Positions 24,544 through 31,937 of a DNA stretch of 64,000 nucleotides are shown in pieces. The stretch is from BACL27 sp947488385 (lineage in GTDB: Bacteria; Actinomycetota; Acidimicrobiia; Acidimicrobiales; Ilumatobacteraceae): contig CAXNMJ010000003.1 of assembly GCA_964203655.1 (NCBI GenBank), forward strand, positions 1-64,000, read 5' to 3'. The notes below the pieces were generated by a model that saw only the letters and a list, made by a program, of their open reading frames with translations, was not told where the DNA came from and searched no databases. How positions within the stretch are numbered: the first letter of the stretch is position 1; each line of letters begins with the position of its first letter. Position numbers and translations under genes: made by a program.

Positions 24544-25689
24544 ATGGCTCAAGATTTTTATCAGTTGCTTGGCGTATCGCGTGGGGCAAGTCAAGATGAA
24601 CTAAAAAAGGCATATCGCAAACTTGCTCGCGAGTTGCACCCTGATGCGAACCCAAACAATGCCGAGGCTGAAGAAAAATTTAAAGAGGTGAGTCGGGCGT
24701 ACGAAGTTTTGTCAGATGAAGATACGCGTGCGCGATACGACCAATTCGGTGAAGCTGGAGTTTCGGGTGGCGGTCGTGGCGGTGGCGACCCGTTTGGTGG
24801 AGCTGGTGGATTCGGCAGCATTTTTGATGCGTTCTTTGGCGGCGACTCACCATTTGGTGGCGGCCAACGACAGCAGAGTGGTCCGCAACGTGGACCAGAT
24901 CTAGAAACACAAATTGAAATCGACTTCGTTGATGCAGTTTTTGGTTGCAAAACTTCTGTTGCGATTCGATCTGCGGTGGCGTGCGAAGAGTGCAGTGGTT
25001 CTGGCGCAGCGGCGGGAACGAAAGCCACATCGTGTTCGGATTGCGGTGGCACTGGCCAAGTGCGAAGAATGCGTCAAAGCATTCTCGGGCAGATGGTGAC
25101 AACGACACCTTGTTCGCGATGTCGCGGAAACGGTCAGATAATTGCATCGCCGTGCCAGAAATGTCGTGGTGAAGGTCGCGTGACCAAAGATCAGAGCCAC
25201 GAGATTGACATTCCGGCTGGCATTGCAACAGGGCAGACGATGCGCGTGAGCGGTCGCGGTGGTGTCGGGCCTCGCGGCGGCTCTGCGGGCGACTTGTATG
25301 TGCACATCAATGTCGGTGAACACGAGATGTATCAACGCGAAGAAAATGACTTGGTGACTGATGTGCAAGTTTCAATTACTCAGGCGGCGTTGGGTGTCGA
25401 TCTGACGTTGGCAACTCTTGATGGCGACGAAGTATTGACAGTTGCCGCAGGTGTGCAACATGGTCAGGAATATGTCTTGAAGAATCGTGGTGTGCCGTTT
25501 TTGAATCAAGGTGGTCGAAATCGTGGACGCACACGCGGTGATCTGCGTGCACGAATCAACGTAGTTGTGCCGAAAAAACTCTCGGCGAAAGAACGCGAAC
25601 TGCTGCAGCAGTTGGCAAAAGAACGTGGCGAGACAGTTTCGGGTGTTGATGGTTCTTTGAAGTCAAAGATTAAGTCGGCATTTTCGTGA
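24544..25689 (+). CDS. dnaJ: Chaperone protein DnaJ
   Basis: Hsp40 co-chaperone that stimulates DnaK. Residues 1-70 form the J domain with HPD at 32-34, then comes a Gly/Phe-rich linker (GGRGGGDPFGGAGGFGS), then four zinc-binding repeats (CEECSGSG, CSDCGGTG, CSRCRGNG, CQKCRGEG), then the substrate-binding beta domains. The 381-residue length matches type I DnaJ. It follows hrcA and overlaps rsmE by 4 bp (GTGA), which marks the hrcA-dnaJ-rsmE operon. Confidence 0.97.
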   Translation: MAQDFYQLLGVSRGASQDELKKAYRKLARELHPDANPNNAEAEEKFKEVSRAYEVLSDEDTRARYDQFGEAGVSGGGRGGGDPFGGAGGFGSIFDAFFGGDSPFGGGQRQQSGPQRGPDLETQIEIDFVDAVFGCKTSVAIRSAVACEECSGSGAAAGTKATSCSDCGGTGQVRRMRQSILGQMVTTTPCSRCRGNGQIIASPCQKCRGEGRVTKDQSHEIDIPAGIATGQTMRVSGRGGVGPRGGSAGDLYVHINVGEHEMYQREENDLVTDVQVSITQAALGVDLTLATLDGDEVLTVAAGVQHGQEYVLKNRGVPFLNQGGRNRGRTRGDLRARINVVVPKKLSAKERELLQQLAKERGETVSGVDGSLKSKIKSAFS

Positions 25690-26366
25690 TACCGCTGCTG
25701 CGTGAGTCGGCGGCACATGTATTTGTAGATTCGGTAGATGCGCCAACACTGAGCGACGGCGATGCGCACCATCTTTTGCGAGTGCTACGCGTTAAGTCGC
25801 GCGACAGTGTCACGATTTCTGACGGAAAAGGAAAGTGGTGTGCTGGTGTCATAGATAGTGACGCCGTAGTCGAAGTGACGAGTGAAGTTTTTGTTGTGCC
25901 TGCTCCAAAGTGGGCTCTGACAGTTGCGTTTTCTGTTGTCAAAGGTGATCGACCCGAATGGACCGTGCAAAAACTGACCGAACTTGGCATTGACGAGATC
26001 GTTTTGCTTGCCCCAACTTCGCGCAGCGTTGTGCGTTGGGACGCGGGTCGGGCCAACAAAAATCTTGAGCGCTTGAGATCGGTTGCGCGTGAAGCATCGA
26101 TGCAGTCGCGACGAGTTTGGTTGCCCACAATCGACAGCGGGGTTGCGTTGACGCAACTCAGTGGTGCGTTTATCGCAGATCCAAATGGGGTGGCGCTTGA
26201 CGCTTCACATCGAACGCTTGCGATTGGGCCCGAGGGTGGTTTTGCTGACGAAGAACTCAACGCAGGTCAGGGCTTGGTTTCGTTGGGAGAAACGGTCTTG
26301 CGTGCAGAAACTGCGGCGATCAGTGCGGCTGTTCTAATGTCAAACTACCGAATCAAAGGAAGTTGA
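25686..26366 (+). CDS. rsmE: 16S rRNA (uracil1498-N3)-methyltransferase RsmE
   Basis: SPOUT-class methyltransferase that makes m3U1498 in the decoding region of 16S rRNA. The 226-residue protein starts with GTG at 25686, overlapping the dnaJ stop. The N-terminal PUA-like domain includes DAHHLLRVLRVKSRD. The SPOUT domain includes KGDRPEWTVQKLTELGIDE, EASMQSRRVWLP and the cofactor-binding signature LAIGPEGGFADEEL, with ETVLRAETAAISA at the knot. The arrangement dnaJ-rsmE is common. Confidence 0.95.
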   Translation: MIPLLRESAAHVFVDSVDAPTLSDGDAHHLLRVLRVKSRDSVTISDGKGKWCAGVIDSDAVVEVTSEVFVVPAPKWALTVAFSVVKGDRPEWTVQKLTELGIDEIVLLAPTSRSVVRWDAGRANKNLERLRSVAREASMQSRRVWLPTIDSGVALTQLSGAFIADPNGVALDASHRTLAIGPEGGFADEELNAGQGLVSLGETVLRAETAAISAAVLMSNYRIKGS

Positions 26367-26373
26367 AACAGTA

Positions 26374-26901
26374 ATGAGCCCATCTGACGACGAACTGCTC
26401 GAGCAGTCACCGTTTTCGCGGATGGTGGGCGAGCGACTTCGGTCGATTCGCTCGCAGAAAAATATGTCGTTGAGCGAAGTTGAAATTCAGTCGCATGAAG
26501 AATTTAGAGCCTCGGTGCTCGGTGCGTATGAGCGTGGCGAACGAGCAATTTCTGTTCCGCGACTTGAGCGTTTGGCAAAGTTTTATGGAGTCACGATTGA
26601 TCAGTTGTTGCCGCGCGACCCGCTGCGGGTTGAAGAAAACCAACCAGGCGCCTCGGCACCGACGAAATTGCGAATTGACGTCGCAAAACTCTCGACCCGA
26701 GACGGAATCGAGTTCAAGATGCTTGAAAGATTCTTGCGGATGATTCAGGTGCAACGCCAAGACTTCAACGGCAAAGTGATAACGGTTCGCGCACACGACA
26801 CGCGGGCGATTGCCGTGATGCTCGATATCGCAGTAGACGAAGTTGGGGCGAAGCTTGCAGAACTTGATTTGCTCTTCGTGCCACCGACGACGCAAAGTTA
26901 A
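26374..26901 (+). CDS. bldD: BldD-like transcriptional regulator (XRE family) with altered c-di-GMP motif
   Basis: DNA-binding regulator similar to BldD, the actinobacterial master regulator that dimerises on cyclic di-GMP. The 175-residue protein has the N-terminal helix-turn-helix VGERLRSIRSQKNMSLSEVE (18-37), with the GAYERGERAISVPRLERLA block typical of BldD (50-68), and a C-terminal domain with MIQVQRQDFNGKVITVRAHD (123-142). In BldD the ligand motif is RGD-x8-RQDD; here it reads RQD-x8-RAHD, so Gly, Gln and the first Asp of the second half are replaced while both Arg and the outer Asp remain. Ligand binding is therefore uncertain. It follows rsmE by 7 bp and precedes hemW. Confidence 0.85.
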   Translation: MSPSDDELLEQSPFSRMVGERLRSIRSQKNMSLSEVEIQSHEEFRASVLGAYERGERAISVPRLERLAKFYGVTIDQLLPRDPLRVEENQPGASAPTKLRIDVAKLSTRDGIEFKMLERFLRMIQVQRQDFNGKVITVRAHDTRAIAVMLDIAVDEVGAKLAELDLLFVPPTTQS

Positions 26902-26906
26902 AACTC

Positions 26907-27986
26907 GTGCACCCTGGCTTTGGTGTTTACATTCACATTCCGTTTTGTGCAAAAAAATGTGACTACTGCGCTTTTGCGACATTCACCGATCGGCATCAGT
27001 TAACAAGCGACTATTTAGATGCAATGCGCACCCATATTCGGCGCAGTGTTGCCAATGGCATGCCCAAAGCGACGAGTGTATTTATCGGTGGCGGTACGCC
27101 AACATTGGTGCCGGCAGACGAATTGATGAGCGTGCTCGCTGAGATCAAGCTTGCAAACAACGCCGAAGTAACAGTCGAGTGCAACCCCGACGATATAACT
27201 CTGCCGATGATGCAGACTTTTTTGGCCAATTCAGTCAACCGAGTGAGCATCGGCGTGCAGTCAACTGTTGATCATGTTTTGAAGTCGCTCGGTCGAACTC
27301 ACAATCCTGAAAACGTGCAGCGCTCAGTTTCGATTGTGCGCCAGGCTGGTTTTAAAACTTTTAATCTCGACATTATTTACGGCGCAGCAGGCGAAACGGT
27401 TGACGACTGGTCGCAAACTGTGAGTGATGTTGTGGCACTTGATCCGCCACATGTTTCTGCGTATGGATTAACAGTTGAAGCCAACACGGTGCTCGCGACA
27501 CAACCAGATCGCCACCCAGATGACGACGACCAAGCCGACAAATACATACTTTGCGACGATTTATTCGAGTCTCGCGGACTCACCAACTATGAGATTTCAA
27601 ACTGGGCAAAGACTGGCCACGAGTGCGAACATAATTCGCTTTATTGGCAACAAGGTAACTACGAAGGCTTTGGCAGCGCAGCCCACGCCCACTTAGATGG
27701 TCGTCGTTGGTGGAACGTGCGCACACCCGAGCGATATATCGAACTCGTAACGGCAGGTGAGTCGCCTGAATCTTCGAGTGAAACGCTTGATGCGCAAACT
27801 CGCAAACGCGAAGAGTTGCAACTTTTGGTGCGTACACGCGAAGGTGTGCCGGCCGATGCGTTTTCGGCGAAAGACCTCGAAGAGATGAGTGAATTATTGG
27901 CTCGACGCGACGGCAAAATTGTTTTGACCCGCGCTGGTCGCTTGCTGGCGAACGAAGTCGCCCTGCGACTTGTCGACACCGTTTAG
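26907..27986 (+). CDS. hemW: Radical SAM heme chaperone HemW
   Basis: Radical SAM protein that inserts heme into target proteins; older annotation calls it oxygen-independent coproporphyrinogen oxidase. The GTG at 26907, 5 nt after the previous stop, is followed by GVYIHIPFCAKKCDYC, with the 4Fe-4S cysteines Cys14, Cys18 and Cys21. Other family blocks are FIGGGTPTLV, RVSIGVQS, FNLDIIYGAAGET and YEISNWAK followed by CEHN. The 359-residue length is normal. It ends directly before the convergent panB-like gene and is probably the last gene of the run from hrcA. Confidence 0.93.
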   Translation: MHPGFGVYIHIPFCAKKCDYCAFATFTDRHQLTSDYLDAMRTHIRRSVANGMPKATSVFIGGGTPTLVPADELMSVLAEIKLANNAEVTVECNPDDITLPMMQTFLANSVNRVSIGVQSTVDHVLKSLGRTHNPENVQRSVSIVRQAGFKTFNLDIIYGAAGETVDDWSQTVSDVVALDPPHVSAYGLTVEANTVLATQPDRHPDDDDQADKYILCDDLFESRGLTNYEISNWAKTGHECEHNSLYWQQGNYEGFGSAAHAHLDGRRWWNVRTPERYIELVTAGESPESSSETLDAQTRKREELQLLVRTREGVPADAFSAKDLEEMSELLARRDGKIVLTRAGRLLANEVALRLVDTV

Positions 27987-28787
27987 TTATTTAATCGCTT
28001 TAAGAAACGACTCAAATTCTTTTTTGTCAATCGAGACGTCGTTTTTGGCGGTCGGATAGGCGCCAGTCAAGACATCGCTGCGAAACTCTTTGAACGCAGC
28101 AACTGACTCGCGGTGCAGGCGGTGATATTCAGACTTGAAATCGCGGTAAACCTTCGAGTGACGAGGGACGTGACCCTCGTTGTCGCCGAGAATGTCTGTG
28201 GAGAAAAGATATTGCACGTCACAGTCGAGACCCGCGCCCATGCCGATGATCAACATTTTTGTGCGCTTTGAAATTTCGGTTGCAACTTGTGCGGGCACGA
28301 CTTCCATTTCGACACCAATAGCGCCGGCTTCTTCGTATTGCTTGGTGAGTTCATAGACACGCAAGGCTTCGGCGCTGGTTTTTCCGACTGCTTTCATGCC
28401 GCCAAACGGAGAATTTCGATAAGGCACGAGCCCAACGTGGCCGACTACGGGGATGTACTCGTCTGCGAGTGCCTTGATTGTTGGAATGCCGTATCCGCAA
28501 TAAAGCGTGTCGGCACCGACGCCCATCAGTCGATATGCGTTGCGCAACACTTCGGTATGACCGGCATAAGTATTGATCGCAAGTCCGATTGTGAGAAATG
28601 TGTTTGGTGCGGCTTTACGAATGCCGACGTAGTCGCTTGATTGACCATCGTGAAGTTCTGCAGCGACGAGCATGTCGATGCCTGCCTCTTCGCATGCGGC
28701 CGCTTCGTTCGGTGTGCGCACAAAAACTTGTGTTAAATGTCGCTTGCCCTTGGCGGCGAAGAGATCTTTGAGAGTTAGTTTTGACAT
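27987..28787 (-). CDS. Divergent PanB-like protein (ketopantoate hydroxymethyltransferase fold)
   Basis: A 266-residue TIM-barrel protein of the PanB/isocitrate lyase superfamily. The second half follows PanB well: GHVGLVPYR, FGGMKAVGK, VEMEVVPAQVA (with the catalytic-region Glu), LIIGMGAGLDCDVQ and GHVPR. The first half does not. By hand alignment the metal-binding Asp of VGDSLG falls in AAELHD, the second metal Asp of LLADLPF is lost (TIGLAIN), and the Lys and Glu of VKIEGG are replaced (TLYCGYG). It may therefore act on another keto acid or have a different reaction, and panB is not assigned. It stops next to hemW and is divergent from the tRNA gene. Confidence 0.72.
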   Translation of the reverse strand: MSKLTLKDLFAAKGKRHLTQVFVRTPNEAAACEEAGIDMLVAAELHDGQSSDYVGIRKAAPNTFLTIGLAINTYAGHTEVLRNAYRLMGVGADTLYCGYGIPTIKALADEYIPVVGHVGLVPYRNSPFGGMKAVGKTSAEALRVYELTKQYEEAGAIGVEMEVVPAQVATEISKRTKMLIIGMGAGLDCDVQYLFSTDILGDNEGHVPRHSKVYRDFKSEYHRLHRESVAAFKEFRSDVLTGAYPTAKNDVSIDKKEFESFLKAIK

Positions 28788-28805
28788 ACAACCCCTGTTC
28801 GTATT

Positions 28806-28826
28806 GTGCGACTTCTATTGTCGCAC
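28806..28826. promoter_or_regulatory. Perfect inverted repeat upstream of the panB-like gene
   Basis: GTGCGAC and GTCGCAC flank a 7-nt spacer, giving a perfect 7-bp dyad 18 bp from the panB-like start and about 10 bp before the -35 region of the tRNA promoter. It could be an operator or, on the minus strand, a leader hairpin. No protein can be named. Confidence 0.5.
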
Positions 28827-28835
28827 CTCAACCTT

Positions 28836-28862
28836 TTGACCGACAAACCCGCACGCTATGAT
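28836..28862 (+). promoter_or_regulatory. Promoter of tRNA-Val
   Basis: TTGACC (28836-28841) and TATGAT (28857-28862) with 15 bp between them; start expected about 7 bp before the tRNA. The spacer is short, but both hexamers are near consensus. Confidence 0.6.
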
Positions 28863-28875
28863 GGCTTGTCAGTAA

Positions 28876-28948
28876 GGGCGTGTAGCTCAGTTGGTAGAGC
28901 GCCACCTCGACATGGTGGAGGTCCCGGGTTCAAGCCCCGTCGCGCCCA
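28876..28948 (+). tRNA. tRNA-Val (anticodon GAC)
   Basis: Full cloverleaf of 73 nt. Acceptor GGGCGTG pairs with CGCGCCC (one G-U), the D arm holds GCTC and GAGC, the anticodon stem CCACC/GGTGG closes the loop TCGACAT with anticodon GAC, which reads GUC/GUU valine codons, and the T arm contains GGTTCAAGC. The discriminator base is A, as usual for valine. The 3' CCA is not encoded (the genome reads CAA after the discriminator), so it is added by nucleotidyltransferase. Confidence 0.96.
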
Positions 28949-29016
28949 CAAATTAATGAGTCGTGACTGAAGTTGCGTTGCGCCATCGAGAGAGTGTCAA
29001 TGAGGAATTAAGTCAA

Positions 29017-29397
29017 CTAGTCGGTGTTGACGAGTGGCTTTGATTCAAGTTGCCAAATCAGGTTTGTGTCCCAAACCCCGTCAAGGTGAATGCCAATCAA
29101 ATTTAGATTGTTCGGTGCTGGGCCAGACAGAAATATTGTCTGCACGAGAAGTGGGCGCTCGAATTTGTTCATTGCAGCAATTGCCTGCTCCCAGGTTGGT
29201 TGAATATTTGTGTTGGAGAATTTTGCAAAAGACCCGAACTCACCACGATTGAGATACAGCAATTCTCTTCCGTCTAAGTGCGTAGATATTGCTGCACCAA
29301 CAGCATCCCAGTCGACAATAACTGTGCATCCGTCGCAAATCTCTTTAATTTGCGTTGCTGCAGCTGAAGCCATTGAGTAAGGACGGTCAGAATACAC
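29017..29397 (-). CDS. Unrecognised small protein downstream of the alkylsulfatase-like gene
   Basis: A 126-residue soluble protein I cannot assign. The GTG at 29397 is supported by AGGA six bases upstream. The sequence is compositionally normal for a protein (TVIVDWDAVGAAISTHLDG, ELLYLNRGEFGSFAKF, LIGIHLDGVWDTNLIWQLE) with no membrane segment. The frame stays open upstream into the sulfatase gene, giving plausible residues (LVLVAQRFGPGQ-like) without a normal start, so either the true start is unusual or the 5' end was lost. It follows the sulfatase stop by 36 bp on the same strand and may share its transcript. Confidence 0.6.
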   Translation of the reverse strand: MYSDRPYSMASAAATQIKEICDGCTVIVDWDAVGAAISTHLDGRELLYLNRGEFGSFAKFSNTNIQPTWEQAIAAMNKFERPLLVQTIFLSGPAPNNLNLIGIHLDGVWDTNLIWQLESKPLVNTD

Positions 29398-29432
29398 GTC
29401 TTGTCCTGGGCCAAATCGCTGAGCAACCAGAA

Positions 29433-29801
29433 CTATTTCGAGTCGGCGATTGCTTGCGATTCTCGTACGGCGCCTTTGAAAATGCCTTTACTCATTAATG
29501 AGAGTTCACTCTTGCGGCGAAGTTCGTAAATTGTCGCTCGGTTTGCGTGAATTGATTTGCTGTCGGGCTCTGCCCAGCCTGCGAAGTCGGCGAGATGGCA
29601 TGCCAAGCGAAGATCGGCGCTGTCGCGAGTCTCGGCAAGTTCGAGCGCACGTTTCATCAGGTTGTCTGCACCACCAGAAAGTCTGGCGAGCTCAAGGGCG
29701 ACTTGACTGTCTGGCGCGGGCTTGAGACGCGACGGTGCTCCGTCCCACCAACCGCCATAAAGTCGCCAAATATTTCTGAACGACGAATTCTGGTTCGTCA
29801 T
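29433..29801 (-). CDS. Alkylsulfatase-type hydrolase, C-terminal part (frameshifted gene)
   Basis: Continuation in another frame of the metallo-beta-lactamase gene that starts at 30738. Meaningful sequence begins at about 29777 with RNIWRLYGGWWDGAPSRLKP, a hallmark of the alkyl sulfatase dimerisation domain, and runs through GGADNLMKRALELAE and LRLACHLADFA to SLMSKGIFKGAVRES, close to the normal C terminus of these enzymes. The ATG at 29801 is internal to the real gene. One extra C on the coding strand at about 29778 explains the break. Confidence 0.78.
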   Translation of the reverse strand: MTNQNSSFRNIWRLYGGWWDGAPSRLKPAPDSQVALELARLSGGADNLMKRALELAETRDSADLRLACHLADFAGWAEPDSKSIHANRATIYELRRKSELSLMSKGIFKGAVRESQAIADSK

Positions 29802-30738
29802 AAAGCGGTCGCATATATGGTTTGTCTAAAATTTGTTGCGGCACTTTGACCGTGTGAATGATCGTGTCGAGTGTTTCGCCAGCATTCATCATTTCGATGA
29901 CCTGGGTTACAAGACTTTCTAAAGATGTCGCGATGTCATCGAGCACGGTGGCGATGCGTGCTTTGCCTTCAATTGGTAGACCGTGTGCCGGCACCAGCAA
30001 CTCTGGACCTTGAGCGATCATGCGGCGTAGTGCTTGGGCCCACTCGAAGGCGTAACGCTGAACTTTTTGCGGATTACCTGCGTTGGGGTAGTTCCAAATT
30101 ATAAAGTCGCCCGCAAATAGCCATTTTTTTTCTGGCAGCCACGCCCACAGGTGGTCGTCGGTTTCGCCTCGCGCGTGATGCAACTCGATTGAAGTTGTGC
30201 CGGCTGTGAACTTATGCGTCTCGCGAAAAGTTTCATCGGGTCGCATCGTGGATCGCGGCAAAAAACGCTGTAAATTTTCGCCGATATTCAAACCCATATC
30301 ACTGCGAATGCCACCAAATTGGCGTTGGTTGATTCGAATATTCCAATCGCTTGTCTGGGTATAGCGATCAATTCGTGTGTTGACGTTTTCGTGGCCAATG
30401 ACGTGAGGTTTTGGATGATTGCGTTCGGTTGCGTCTGCGGCGAATGCGAAGCTTCCGCCGATGTGGTCGACGTGGCCATGTGTGTAAATGAGATTCGAAA
30501 TTGGTGCCGTGCTCCACGAGCGAATTGATTTGACGACGTCTTTGCCGCTGCCCGCGCCCGAAGCATCAAAACACATCAAACCATCGCCAGTGTTAAACAC
30601 CGCGCAGTGACTGAAACTTTCGACAAAGGCCAGACCATCTGCAAGTTCACTGATTTCGTTGGTGACTCGGTTTACTGGTTCAGAGACGACCCCAGTCTCA
30701 AGAACGCGTGCCGACAACTCAAGTGGATGCGTACCCAT
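29692..30738 (-). CDS. Alkylsulfatase-type metallo-beta-lactamase hydrolase, N-terminal part (frameshifted gene)
   Basis: Zinc hydrolase of the metallo-beta-lactamase fold. The metal site is YTHGHVDHIGG (85-95, pattern THxHxDH), with HHARGETDDH, FAGDFI and PAHGLPIEG as later metal-site blocks. It reads normally up to YDEPEFVV at about 29780, after which this frame gives an unrelated Arg/Ser-rich end, while the true continuation lies in the frame of the 29433-29801 segment. The combined protein would be about 430 residues, comparable with intracellular alkylsulfatase-like proteins. The substrate may be an alkyl sulfate ester but is not proven. No signal peptide is seen. Confidence 0.82.
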   Translation of the reverse strand: MGTHPLELSARVLETGVVSEPVNRVTNEISELADGLAFVESFSHCAVFNTGDGLMCFDASGAGSGKDVVKSIRSWSTAPISNLIYTHGHVDHIGGSFAFAADATERNHPKPHVIGHENVNTRIDRYTQTSDWNIRINQRQFGGIRSDMGLNIGENLQRFLPRSTMRPDETFRETHKFTAGTTSIELHHARGETDDHLWAWLPEKKWLFAGDFIIWNYPNAGNPQKVQRYAFEWAQALRRMIAQGPELLVPAHGLPIEGKARIATVLDDIATSLESLVTQVIEMMNAGETLDTIIHTVKVPQQILDKPYMRPLYDEPEFVVQKYLATLWRLVGRSTVASQARARQSSRP

Positions 30739-30769
30739 ATGCCGAGGTTAAACGATTTAAATTAACTTC

Positions 30770-31880
30770 TTAGAGTTTTGGTTCGCGAGGCAGACCGAGA
30801 GTGCGCTCGCCGAGAATATTGCGCATCACGTTCGACGTGCCGCCCATGATCGTGTACGCCGACGCGTAGGCGAGACCCTGAGTTATGTCGTCCCAAAGCA
30901 GAGCGCGAGCGCCGAAAACTTTGTTCACGAATTGTGCAACTCGCCACTCGTGCTCGGTGCAAAAGCATTTTGTCGCGGCCGAAAAACCACCTGGGGCTTG
31001 GTGTAAAACTTCGCGAATCACCAAGATTCGCCCAATGTGATAGCCGGTTTCGATCGCAGCGATTTCTTGGCGCACAATTAGATCTTTGCGATCGGCGAGT
31101 TCGAGCGCCATTTTGTAGAGCGCGTGATTTGAGACAAGGCGATCGATACCGCCGCGTTCAAATTCGAGTTGACGCATCGTTTGCTTGAATGCACCACCGA
31201 GCACACCAACCAGATTTGATGCAGGTACTCGCACGTCGGTATAGAAAACTTCGCAGAAATGACTATTTGTGGTCATGTCTTTAATCGTGCGGACTTCGAT
31301 GCCCGGCGTATTCATTGGCACGATAATTTCGCTGATTCCTTCGTGGGCCGAACCTTCATTGCTGGTTCGGCAAATCAAATAGCAATAGTCAGCATGTTCA
31401 CCGAAGCTTGTCCAGATTTTTTGGCCATTGATCACGAATTCATCACCGTCGCGTTGGGCAAAAGTCTTGAGCGAGGCCAGGTCGCTACCTGAATTCGGTT
31501 CGCTCATGCCGATGCACCAAGTTGTTTCACCTGAGAGCATGCTTGGCAAAAAAGTATCTTGTTGGTTCTTTGTGCCGTAACTAATGAGTGCCGGGCCCAT
31601 CTGACGGTCGGCGAACCACGAAGCAGCAATTGGTGCGCCAGCGCTGATCATTTCTTCGCCGACGATGAGTCGCTCGATTGCTGGTCGTCCACCGCCACCA
31701 AATTCGGTTGGCCATGTCATGCCTATCCAACCATGTTCGGCAAGTTCGCGGGAGAATTCACGCGAGTAGCCGTTCATCCAAGTGTCATTGAAGCGACCGT
31801 ACTTCTTTACGGCTTCGTTGGCGACGCAACGGGCGCGCTCGCGCAAAGCAATTTGTTCAGAAGACCAAGAGAAATCCACA
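30770..31880 (-). CDS. Acyl-CoA dehydrogenase
   Basis: FAD enzyme that introduces the alpha-beta double bond in acyl-CoA. The open frame extends to 32017, but the GTG at 31880 starts the family N terminus DFSWSSEQIALRERAR; the upstream part overlaps the divergent icd gene and is not typical, so 31880 is chosen (370 residues). Visible blocks are GWIGMTWPTEFGG, CIGMSEPNSGSDLASLKT (FAD and substrate contacts), INGQKIWTS, and YTIMGGTSNVMRNILGER at the C terminus. The subgroup resembles large-substrate or steroid-type dehydrogenases of actinobacteria. It is divergent from icd. Confidence 0.9.
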
Positions 31881-31937
31881 AAGATGTACGATACAAGTAA
31901 CTTATTAACGAAGACGAGATGAACTTGGTGGAGTTTG

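Noticed and set aside
29498..29849. Plus-strand open frames opposite the sulfatase C terminus
   Set aside because: Cys/Arg-rich sequence typical of antisense frames; the minus strand encodes the recognised dimerisation domain.
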